A stretch of 64,000 bases of DNA from Oscillospiraceae bacterium (GTDB taxonomy: Bacteria; Bacillota; Clostridia; Oscillospirales; CAG-272), in contig SVRQ01000001.1 in assembly GCA_015064725.1 (NCBI GenBank), forward strand, positions 62,001 through 126,000. Direction: 5' to 3'. Both the position numbers and the translations under genes were made by a program. Below, piece after piece: positions 56,001 to 64,000 of the stretch (the first letter of the stretch is position 1; every line of letters begins with the position of its first letter). Under the pieces are notes generated by a model. The model was not told the origin of the DNA and made no database searches. It saw nothing but the letters and a program-made list of their open reading frames with translations.

Positions 56001-57362
56001 TTATGCTTCGGGATATTCAGGGGAAGCCTTGAAATCAGCATAGTTGAGGTATGTGCCGTAAACGAGAGAACCGGGTGTGTTGTCTGTTACGAATACAACG
56101 TATGTGTCTGTTGCAACATCATAGAAGTATGTGTATGTAAGAGATTCAACTGTTTCGCCTTCTGCAAGAGCTGCTGTAGCTGCATCCCAGTATTCCTTAA
56201 CGGGAGAATCAGAGATATCATCGCCCCAGAGGTTGCAGTTTACAACTTCTTCATAATAGCCAACGAATTCTTCGTATTTAGCCATAGCTGCATCGAATTC
56301 CTTCTGAGCTTTTGCTTTTTCAACTACGGACAAGCCTTCCTTGTTGATAGCAGCCTTCTTAGCGTTGAGCCACCATGTGGGGAAGTATTCGTTCTTGGAA
56401 TCAGCAAGCTCTGTAACGAGCAAAGAGCCGGATGTGTTGTATTCTTTCCAAGCAGCGAGTGTGGAGCCCTGACCGTCTGCGTTTGTTTCGTCTTCAGCAG
56501 CTGTGATGTTGCCGAGTGTGTTTGTCTTAAGACCGAAGATGCTGTAATCTTCTGTAGCTTCGTTGATAGCATCGCCAAGGTATGTCATATAAACGAACTT
56601 AACGTTGAGTTCAGCAGCGTTAACTTCTTTGTCGCCCATCATAGCTGTGATAGCATCATCTGTAACGTCGATAATGCTCATTGTGCCGAAGTTACCAACT
56701 GTTGTAGCGTAGTCTGCAAGAGCAGCATTTACCTTTTCGGAATCGATAGCGTTCATAAGATATACGCAGTCATCGAAGTAGTAAGCCCAGTAACCTGTCT
56801 TAACGCCTGTCATAAGAGCTGTATCTGTCCAACCGTTCTTTTTGCCCTGTCTGTTGGAGTTAACGTATGTGATAGCTCTGCCGAGGTCAGTAACAACTGT
56901 GCCGTCAGCTTTAACGAGGTAGAGGTGACCTCTTGTTACGTTAGCAACTGCAACTGTTTCGCCTGTTACGATGTTGATAGCATCAACTGTTTCAGCTGTT
57001 TCGTAAAGAGCTTCGTACATAGCGTCGGAAACGCTGTCATAGTTGCATACAACTTCTGTGTATTCAACTTCTGTGGGAACGTAAACAACTACTTCTTCAG
57101 CGCCCTGGGGTTTGGGAGCTTCTGTTGTTGTAGCCTGTGTAGCCTGTGTTGTAGCTTTTGTAGCTTCTGTTGTAGCTGTTGTAGCATCTGTTTTGCCTGC
57201 TGTTGTAGCATCTGTGGCATCTGTTTTGCCCGCTGTTGTTGCATCGCCTTCTGTTGTTACGTTGTTTACAGTTGTTGTTTCGCCTTCGCCGCCGCAAGCA
57301 GCAACCATACCAACTACCATAACGAGTGCAAGAACAAGAGCAAGAATTTTCTTAATGTTCAT
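56001..57362 (-). CDS. Lipoprotein, Thr-rich linker, unknown C-terminal module (paralogue)
   Basis: MNIKKILALVLALVMVVGMVAACGGEGETTT lipobox; see neighbour. Confidence 0.8.
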   Translation of the reverse strand: MNIKKILALVLALVMVVGMVAACGGEGETTTVNNVTTEGDATTAGKTDATDATTAGKTDATTATTEATKATTQATQATTTEAPKPQGAEEVVVYVPTEVEYTEVVCNYDSVSDAMYEALYETAETVDAINIVTGETVAVANVTRGHLYLVKADGTVVTDLGRAITYVNSNRQGKKNGWTDTALMTGVKTGYWAYYFDDCVYLMNAIDSEKVNAALADYATTVGNFGTMSIIDVTDDAITAMMGDKEVNAAELNVKFVYMTYLGDAINEATEDYSIFGLKTNTLGNITAAEDETNADGQGSTLAAWKEYNTSGSLLVTELADSKNEYFPTWWLNAKKAAINKEGLSVVEKAKAQKEFDAAMAKYEEFVGYYEEVVNCNLWGDDISDSPVKEYWDAATAALAEGETVESLTYTYFYDVATDTYVVFVTDNTPGSLVYGTYLNYADFKASPEYPEA

Positions 57363-57419
57363 CGGGTGTATCCTCCGTAAATTTTATTTGAGAGTTTATG
57401 TTACTCTCGGTTTACTTTT

Positions 57420-57448
57420 ATTTTACTGCAAATCGCTTTTTTTGTCAA
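57420..57448 (-). promoter_or_regulatory. Promoter of lipoprotein 56001-57362
   Basis: TTGACA (57448-57443), 17 nt, TAAAAT (57425-57420). Confidence 0.8.
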
Positions 57449-57528
57449 CATTTCGTTTAAAACTTATTGATGTTTGTGGTTTTTGTTAAAAAGCTTCAGC
57501 TAAATTGAACATATTGAACAAAACTTTT

Positions 57529-58218
57529 TTAGTCTTTTGCGCCCAAAAAATATTTTTGTGTACGTGCGCCGAGGATTATGACGGCATACGTCAAAAGAGC
57601 TATGGCAAGCTTCACGCCGAGTGCCGCAAAATCCTCTCCCTCGTAAAAACCGCCGAACGTGAACGTTACCGTATCGAGCAGAGCAAGCGCGCCGCCGACG
57701 ATAAGCGCGGCAACGCTCGGCACGCTGAACGGCGCAATATACGGGCGCATAAAGCGGGATTCTCTTTTGGTAAGTTTGAAAAACGCGAACGTAAGCGCGC
57801 ATACGGCAAGGGCGACCACGGCTTTTATACTTGCCGCAGCGGCATTTATATAGTCCTCATAAAGATATTCCGCCAGTATCATCTCCGTTGAGATGGGAAT
57901 AAGAAAAGCGGAGCGCACAAAAAATTGCACGAACGGCAAAAGAGAAGCGTGGAACATAGCGATAACGCCGGAGAAAACGGAAGCGCCCGCCTTTTTCTGT
58001 GAAAGAGCAAAAGCAAAACCGCCAACGGCGAAAAACATTGCAAACTCTCCGGCATAAGCCGCAAGATTATAAAATAACACGCCCATTCCGTCCAGCCACG
58101 CAGGAAGATACTCATAGTTGACCGTGGCTACGGAAAATATAACGGTAAACATACTTACAAAAAACAGCGGACAAAGGAAAAGCCCGAAAATATGATATAA
58201 AACAGCTTTATTTTTCAA
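57529..58218 (-). CDS. Hypothetical multi-TM membrane protein
   Basis: About six hydrophobic segments. Confidence 0.65.
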   Translation of the reverse strand: MKNKAVLYHIFGLFLCPLFFVSMFTVIFSVATVNYEYLPAWLDGMGVLFYNLAAYAGEFAMFFAVGGFAFALSQKKAGASVFSGVIAMFHASLLPFVQFFVRSAFLIPISTEMILAEYLYEDYINAAAASIKAVVALAVCALTFAFFKLTKRESRFMRPYIAPFSVPSVAALIVGGALALLDTVTFTFGGFYEGEDFAALGVKLAIALLTYAVIILGARTQKYFLGAKD

Positions 58219-58350
58219 AATGACCTCCGAAAATAATTATTACACAATAAGCATACCACAAAAGCCGTGGAAATGGAAACAAAATTTTGTAAATTTTTTA
58301 TTATTTACGCCATAAGGTTTGACTTTACTGCTCTGTGACTATATAATATA

Positions 58351-59004
58351 ATGGAAAGAAACAAATTTCAACATTTTTTGAAAGCGAATAATATGAAAAA
58401 AATAAAAATATACAGCCCGATCAAGCGGCTATGCGATATTGTCCTTTCCGCCGCCGCGCTGATCGTCCTATTCCCTTTTTTTATCGTGCTTTGTCTTATT
58501 TGCGCGATAGATACAAAAGCCTCCCCTCTGTTTTTGCAGGAGCGCATCGGCAAAGGCTCAAAGCCGTTTAAAATTATAAAGTTCCGTACAATGAAAAAGA
58601 GCGCCCCTGCCCTCACGCCCGCGCGCGACATAAGCCACCCGGAGGAATACGTTTCCCGGCTGGGTGCTTTTCTTCGTAAAAGCGGCGCGGACGAGCTGCC
58701 GCAGCTTATAAATATCCTTATCGGTCAAATGAGCTTTGTCGGGCCGCGTCCGCTTATGAAAACAGAAGCCGCACTCCACCGTGTCCGCGCCTCTCTCGGT
58801 GTTTACACCGTCCGCCCCGGACTTACGGGGCTTGCACAGATTAAATCCGATACAATCAATTCCCACGAAGAAAAAGCAAAGCTCGACGCAGAATATGTAC
58901 AAAAAATGTCCCTCTTTTATGACGTAAAGCTTCTCTTCCTTACCGCCACACTTTTCTTGGGCGGCAAGCACATTGACGAACACTTCAACTCCCCGCTTTC
59001 TTGA
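58351..59004 (+). CDS. Bacterial sugar transferase (initiating glycosylphosphotransferase, EpsL/WecA-like)
   Basis: KRLCDIVLSAAALIVLFPFFIVL; PLFLQERIGKGSKPFKIIKFRTM; SGADELPQLINILIGQMSFVGPRPL; RPGLTGLAQI. True start may be 58393. Confidence 0.93.
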   Translation: MERNKFQHFLKANNMKKIKIYSPIKRLCDIVLSAAALIVLFPFFIVLCLICAIDTKASPLFLQERIGKGSKPFKIIKFRTMKKSAPALTPARDISHPEEYVSRLGAFLRKSGADELPQLINILIGQMSFVGPRPLMKTEAALHRVRASLGVYTVRPGLTGLAQIKSDTINSHEEKAKLDAEYVQKMSLFYDVKLLFLTATLFLGGKHIDEHFNSPLS

Positions 59005-59172
59005 AAGAAAGCTTGGCAAAGAACTTTACTCGAATATCCCAATTCCCTTTTTATTTAATTGCTCTTTTTATTTCCTTGTAGGGACCGGCGTCCCCGACGG
59101 TCCTAAAACCCCAATACATACCAACACATAATCCCCTCCAAGATGGATATACTATCCTTGGAGGGGATTTTT

Positions 59173-59337
59173 ATGTTGCCAAAAATAAGGAACGGCGTAT
59201 TTCTCATATACGCCGTTCTTATCTCATTTTTCATTTCGCTTCTTGCGGGGGCGGCGGTAGAAGCGCGCCAAAACGCGCTCTCACCTCTTGATTACATTTC
59301 AATGAAAACTATATCAGAGGTTTTGGAAGAAAACTAA
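59173..59337 (+). CDS. Small single-TM protein
   Basis: MLPKIRNGVFLIYAVLISFFISLLAGAAVEARQNAL...; SD GGAGGGG lies in a hairpin just upstream. Confidence 0.5.
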   Translation: MLPKIRNGVFLIYAVLISFFISLLAGAAVEARQNALSPLDYISMKTISEVLEEN

Positions 59338-59364
59338 GCCTTCTCCGGAGGGGAAGGCTTTGAC

Positions 59365-59397
59365 AAAAAAAGAAACTCCCGAAGGAGTTTCTTTTTT
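59365..59397. terminator. Bidirectional terminator
   Basis: aaaaaaagaaactcccgaaggagtttcttttttt. Confidence 0.9.
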
Positions 59398-59410
59398 TAT
59401 ATTACATCAA

Positions 59411-62400
59411 TTATTTAGTAACGATAGAGTTGTTAAATACGATGTATGTTTCTGTTGCGTAGTCGTAGTAGTATGTGAATTCAGGATATACTACGTCTGC
59501 TTCAGCAACACCGGATGTGATCTGCTGTACCTTGTACTGGTAGAGCTTGGAGTTCTGAACGTCTGCTGTCCAGTAGATATCGTTCATGATATCGTTGAAG
59601 TTTTCGTTAGCTTCTGCATAGAACTTCTTGCACTTTTCAACCATAGCGAATGCAGCGTCGATTTCAGCAGCGGACTTACCAGCAACGAGAGCTGTGTTGT
59701 AAGCTTCTGTGAAGTAGTCAAGAACTGCAGCAGGTGTGTACTCAGCCATCCATTCGTATGTCATCTGGAGCCACTGAGGAACGAGTGCCTTGTAAGAGTT
59801 GTGTGTAGCATATCTCTGCCATACGTACTTGTTCCAGCTGGGGAAGTTAGCCGCAGCCCAGTCACCGTAGAGACCGGATTCGGAGATGTTTCTAGGCAAG
59901 CCACCCTTTTCAGCTCTGAACATTGCGTCAGCCATGTGCTTGGGAAGGTCGTGAGCAACGTCCTGATCTTCTGCTACGTAGAAGTTGTTACCTTCGTAGT
60001 CGAAGTATGTGAACTGGAACTTGAGGTTTGTGATATCAACGTTTGTATTGGAGTTAACAGTAGCGATGATAGATGTAGGTGTTACGTCTGTGATTGTCAT
60101 CTTACCGAAGTAACCGAGGTTTGTGCCTTCAGCGAGCTTGGAGATGTCAATGTTGTAGTTTGTTTCGTTCATTACGGATACTGTGTAATCCTGGTTGTTA
60201 GCAGTATATACCCAGTAGTTGCCGTCGTACTTACCATTTGCGTGGAGGTAGCACCAGCCTGTGCCTGTTACATATACGGAGCCACGAGAGTATTCGTCAG
60301 AAGACTGACCGGACTTGGAAAGACCGAGACGTGTGAATTCCTGTGTACCGTAGATAGGACCGAGATCCTGGAGGATTGCGTTGTTTGTAAGGTCGATGAG
60401 GTAGAAGTGACCTGCGGGAATTGTTACGTTAGCTGTGCCTGTAGCAGAGTGAACGTAGTTAGCGCCGTGATTCCATGTGGAGTAGTAGTATCTAAGTGTA
60501 CCAACCTTAGCGCCTGTTGTGATGTTAAGAGCCTGGTAAGAAGATTCTACGTAGTAGATATCGTCGCCTGTCTTAACGTATGCTGTTGTGATAGAAGAAG
60601 CAGGGAGGTAAACAACTGCCTTTGTTGTATCAACAACAACTTCTGTGGGATCCTGAGGCTGAGAAGGTGTAGGATCGGAGTTCTTGCCGGCTGTAGCGTA
60701 TGCACCGAATACAACGAGGTATGTTACATAGCCCTTAGCAGGATCGAGGTAGTAGTCATAAGCTGCAACTGCGAGTTCGCTGCCGGAAGCCTTGAGAGCG
60801 CCGAATGTTGTTTCTGTGTATGTGTATGTGAGTTTGTCGAGAGCACCAACCTGAAGTTCAGAAGGTGTAGCGATTACGATTACTGTATCGTCCTTAACGT
60901 TGATTGTTTCAGCACCCTTAACTTCGAGTCTGTACCAACCGGGAACGTACTTGTAACCAGCGTCTTTAGCGTGTGCCTTGTATTCTGTGTTAGAGGGAAG
61001 TGCGGACTTGATGTAAGATTTTGTGAGTTCGGGGATGTTGCCTGCGAGAGCGTCTGTTGTTACGTCTGTTGTTGCAACAGCTTCTGCTTCGAGTGTTTCA
61101 ACTACGAGTGTGCCGTCAGCCTTTGTCTGATATACAAGACCCTTGTAGTCAAGGATTGTGTAAACAGTGTTGTTAGCGTCAACGTAGTATCTTGTGTATG
61201 TGCAGCCTGCGTTGAGGTTGCCGATGTAACCGTTAGCGTCTGTGTAGAAGAGGCCGTAACCCATTGTTGTGTCAAGAGCGCCTGTTGTTGCATCGTAGTA
61301 CTTGTGTGTCTGGTATGCAGCGATCTGAGCGTATGTGGGGTTAGTGATTACGTCATATGTGCTTGTTACAGGGTTTACTGTTGTGGAGTAAACTGTGAAA
61401 GGAACGAGAACCTTTGTTGCGCCTGTAGCGAATGTGTTGCCATCATATACAACCTGGAGTGTGTAAGACTTTGTGAAGTCAACAGCGAGCTTGGAAACCT
61501 GGCTGTACTTAACCTGGTTGATACCGGAGGGAACTTTTACGTAAGCGTACTTTGTAGCAACGAGGTTGTTGTTAGCATCGTACTGAGGATATGCTTCAAC
61601 TACCCACTTGTAGTTTGTAGCTGTGTAAGCATTGTAGTAGTTTGTAACTTCGGGAACGAGAACTGTAGGAGCCAAAGCAGCTGTCTGTGTTGTATATGTA
61701 AGGCCTGCTGCTGTGTATGTGTAAGGAGCATCGAAGATGCGGTTTGTGATGTCACCGCTGATTTCAGCAGCTGTCCATGTATTTGTCCAGTTACCAGCAA
61801 CGATGTAGTTGTTTGTATCGTTCTTAACTTCAACGTAGAGAACGTTTGTAGGAGCTGCAACGTAGTTTACGCCGTAGATAACAGCTTCGTTACCTGCAAG
61901 AACCTTGTGGTAGAAGATCTTGTTGATGAGTGCGAGTGTAGCGTCGTCGTATGCACCGGAGAGGGATGCGATTACGTCAACTGTTGTTGTGCCCTTGTCA
62001 CCAGCGAGTGTAACCTTGAACTGGTTAGCGTTTGCACCAGCCTGAACCTTTGTTACGAAACCTTCTGTTTCTGTAGCGGAGTCAAGGAGGTCATAACCGG
62101 ACATTGTGAGAACGTTAGCATATTCGTCAACAGCAACTGTAACTGTTCTCTGGAGGAGCCATGTAGGCTTGTTAGCTTCTGTTGCGGGGAAGTGGTCAGC
62201 TGTCTGGCCGTTGGAGTACTGAGACTTGTAACCGTTGATGAGGTATGTGTACCAAGAAGCAGCACCGCAGTTTGTATCAACTGTAACCTTGTTTGTGGAT
62301 TCGCCAACTGCATACTGGAATGTCTTGTTAATAGCAATGGAAGCACCATTAGCGTTTTCAAGAGCGCTGTATGCAGGGATCGTAACTACTGTTGCTGTAC

Positions 62401-64000
62401 CGTCAGCAGCTGTGATTGTCATCTTGTAGTAGTTAGTAACAGCACCGCCGAGTGTTTCAACGTTTGTTACCATACCTGTAACTGTCTTGATAGTGTCGCC
62501 TGTTTCACCGTCGAGAAGAGCAACCTGCTTGTAGTAAGGAAGGTTTTCAACAGGGTTCATAAGGAGCATTGTAAGACCGTTGTTTGCAGCCTTGAGTGTG
62601 GAGTAACCAGCAGCAGAAGAAGCGATTACTTTTTCGTCAACGTATGTTTCGCCCTGACGAAGAGGTGTCTTGTTGAAGAGGAAGTTGGAAGCATCTGCAT
62701 TAACAGATGTAGCAGCGAGGTTGAGACCTACTTTAGAGTAGTCAGGAACTTCATTGCCGTTTGCATCAAGCTTTGTAGCAACTGTCTTGAATTTAACAGA
62801 ATCTCTGTTCTGTGTAAGGATATCGTAGTCACCGTCGCCGTCTGTATCAGCGAATGTGAACTTCATCTGACCTTCAGCGATGTTGAGGATGTCTTCGTAG
62901 ATGGAAGCGATAGCGCCCTTAGCGATTTCCTTGCCGTCTACGTCGTAAACGTAGATTACGTTATCTGTAGCGGAAGCTTCGATACCTGCGGAAACCATTG
63001 TCTTGCCTGTTGTTGTATCAACTGTAGCGAGAACGTAGTCTGTGCCGAGGAAGCTGATCTTGTAAACTGTCTGCTTTGTTGTTGTGCCGGGAACAGTTCT
63101 GGATTCTGTGGATTTTGTGATAGCGAGTACTTCATCGTAGTATGCGGGAAGTACAGGTGTCTTGTTGAGTTTCTGGCCTGCAGCAGCAGGGTTGTGAGCG
63201 AGTTCGTTGTAGAGGTGGTTGTACTTGTAACCGCCGTTGGAACCAGCCCAGCCGTATCTGTAAACGAGGAAGGAGTCAACGATTATTGTGTTGTTGAGCT
63301 CGATGGATGTGAGGTTTGTAGCGTTGTAAGGAAGAACGCCGTTTACGGATTCTGCATAAGCGTTGCCGTTGTAGGAGATCTTAACCATTGTACCAACTGT
63401 GAAGTCTCTTACGGAAACGTATGTGTTTGTGGAGTTAGCTGTACCAACGTTGTCTGTCTTTCTTTCGTTAGCGTCAACGATCTCTGCCTTAGCCTGAGAT
63501 TTGTTGAGTGTAAGTGTAACGAATGTGTTAGCAGCAACCTGAACTTCGATAACGAGTTCGTTAACTTCGTCAGTGTTAGCGCCGTTTACTTTAGAAACTA
63601 CACCGTAGTATGTACGGTTGATCTTAGCGTTGAGCTTGTTGAGCTTTTCAGCGATTGTACCTGCAACGCCGTTTGCACCCTTGTCAAATTCAGAGGATGT
63701 CTTAGCTTTGGAAGCAGCGTTCCAGATGAGGTAAGCAGCTTCGCCGTATGTAAGAGCAGCACCGTCTGCGAAGGATGTGCAGTTTGCTTTGTAAACGTCA
63801 TCGATAACGTTTACGTCTTCCTGCTGTGCCCACCACATATATGCAGCGTATTCAGTTGTATCAAATGTATCTTTGAATTCCTGAACGTTCTTGAGGTATG
63901 TGGAAGAAAGGCTACCCTTGTCGCCGAATCTGGAGAGGAGGCGGATTACGATAACCGCGCCCTGGCCGAGCTTAAGAGCATCGTCAGGTCCGAACTGGTA
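59411..64000 (-). CDS. Giant secreted/surface protein with SLH-like N-terminal repeats, 5' partial (frame open to window edge)
   Basis: Upstream in-frame reading gives YQFGPDDALKLGQGAVIVIRLLSRFGDKGSLSSTYLKNVQEFKDTFDTTEYAAYMWWAQQEDVN..., then CTSFADGAALTYGEAAYLIWNAASK: SLH-like. More than 1500 aa visible. Confidence 0.8.
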   Translation of the reverse strand, partial: YQFGPDDALKLGQGAVIVIRLLSRFGDKGSLSSTYLKNVQEFKDTFDTTEYAAYMWWAQQEDVNVIDDVYKANCTSFADGAALTYGEAAYLIWNAASKAKTSSEFDKGANGVAGTIAEKLNKLNAKINRTYYGVVSKVNGANTDEVNELVIEVQVAANTFVTLTLNKSQAKAEIVDANERKTDNVGTANSTNTYVSVRDFTVGTMVKISYNGNAYAESVNGVLPYNATNLTSIELNNTIIVDSFLVYRYGWAGSNGGYKYNHLYNELAHNPAAAGQKLNKTPVLPAYYDEVLAITKSTESRTVPGTTTKQTVYKISFLGTDYVLATVDTTTGKTMVSAGIEASATDNVIYVYDVDGKEIAKGAIASIYEDILNIAEGQMKFTFADTDGDGDYDILTQNRDSVKFKTVATKLDANGNEVPDYSKVGLNLAATSVNADASNFLFNKTPLRQGETYVDEKVIASSAAGYSTLKAANNGLTMLLMNPVENLPYYKQVALLDGETGDTIKTVTGMVTNVETLGGAVTNYYKMTITAADGTATVVTIPAYSALENANGASIAINKTFQYAVGESTNKVTVDTNCGAASWYTYLINGYKSQYSNGQTADHFPATEANKPTWLLQRTVTVAVDEYANVLTMSGYDLLDSATETEGFVTKVQAGANANQFKVTLAGDKGTTTVDVIASLSGAYDDATLALINKIFYHKVLAGNEAVIYGVNYVAAPTNVLYVEVKNDTNNYIVAGNWTNTWTAAEISGDITNRIFDAPYTYTAAGLTYTTQTAALAPTVLVPEVTNYYNAYTATNYKWVVEAYPQYDANNNLVATKYAYVKVPSGINQVKYSQVSKLAVDFTKSYTLQVVYDGNTFATGATKVLVPFTVYSTTVNPVTSTYDVITNPTYAQIAAYQTHKYYDATTGALDTTMGYGLFYTDANGYIGNLNAGCTYTRYYVDANNTVYTILDYKGLVYQTKADGTLVVETLEAEAVATTDVTTDALAGNIPELTKSYIKSALPSNTEYKAHAKDAGYKYVPGWYRLEVKGAETINVKDDTVIVIATPSELQVGALDKLTYTYTETTFGALKASGSELAVAAYDYYLDPAKGYVTYLVVFGAYATAGKNSDPTPSQPQDPTEVVVDTTKAVVYLPASSITTAYVKTGDDIYYVESSYQALNITTGAKVGTLRYYYSTWNHGANYVHSATGTANVTIPAGHFYLIDLTNNAILQDLGPIYGTQEFTRLGLSKSGQSSDEYSRGSVYVTGTGWCYLHANGKYDGNYWVYTANNQDYTVSVMNETNYNIDISKLAEGTNLGYFGKMTITDVTPTSIIATVNSNTNVDITNLKFQFTYFDYEGNNFYVAEDQDVAHDLPKHMADAMFRAEKGGLPRNISESGLYGDWAAANFPSWNKYVWQRYATHNSYKALVPQWLQMTYEWMAEYTPAAVLDYFTEAYNTALVAGKSAAEIDAAFAMVEKCKKFYAEANENFNDIMNDIYWTADVQNSKLYQYKVQQITSGVAEADVVYPEFTYYYDYATETYIVFNNSIVTK

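Noticed and set aside
52200-57300. GTTGTAGC/ACAACA-rich tracts as microsatellite or CRISPR-like repeats
   Set aside because: They encode Thr/Ala-rich linkers after lipoboxes; degeneracy follows codons
59070-59110. tagggaccggcgtccccgacggtcct as a regulatory RNA
   Set aside because: Looks like a widespread short intergenic palindrome of gut Firmicutes; no additional structure seen
1-64000. tRNA/rRNA genes, prophage, CRISPR-Cas or transposase genes
   Set aside because: None recognised on either strand in this window

Overview
Window of ordinary-looking Firmicutes/Clostridia-type chromosome (call based on gene content and style only), with an accessory surface-protein region at the right end. 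Left to right: partial SGNH/GDSL hydrolase; a T-box-controlled ABC transporter (aromatic amino-acid/TrpXYZ type); rlmA-like methyltransferase; a his operon (hisZ-G-D-C-B-H-A-F-IE plus a truncated, ligand-poor PHP/histidinol-phosphatase relative); THF riboswitch-folT-folC; a C7-tract-frameshifted ORF; AraC regulator; polA; pfkA; an array of small lipoprotein genes separated by a repeated hairpin spacer; ogg-like glycosylase; a HEPN/MNT (HepT/MntA) toxin-antitoxin pair with an HTH-fused MNT; HtrA-like protease; a yicC-remA-gmk-rpoZ-priA-def-fmt-rsmB-rlmN-PP2C-PknB-rsgA housekeeping block; mgtE with a 28-codon upstream leader ORF; and a run of secreted/lipoprotein genes (LamG, LamG-esterase, two paralogous Thr-linker lipoproteins) next to a partial giant SLH-like surface protein whose C-terminus appears homologous to the two lipoproteins. 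The best candidates for something undescribed are (1) the shared C-terminal module and common promoter architecture of the surface locus, (2) the mgtE leader ORF, (3) the hairpin-spaced lipoprotein array, (4) the degenerate HisK-like protein in the his operon, and (5) modular MITE-like palindromic elements. No homology searches were run; names come from motif and sequence recognition.
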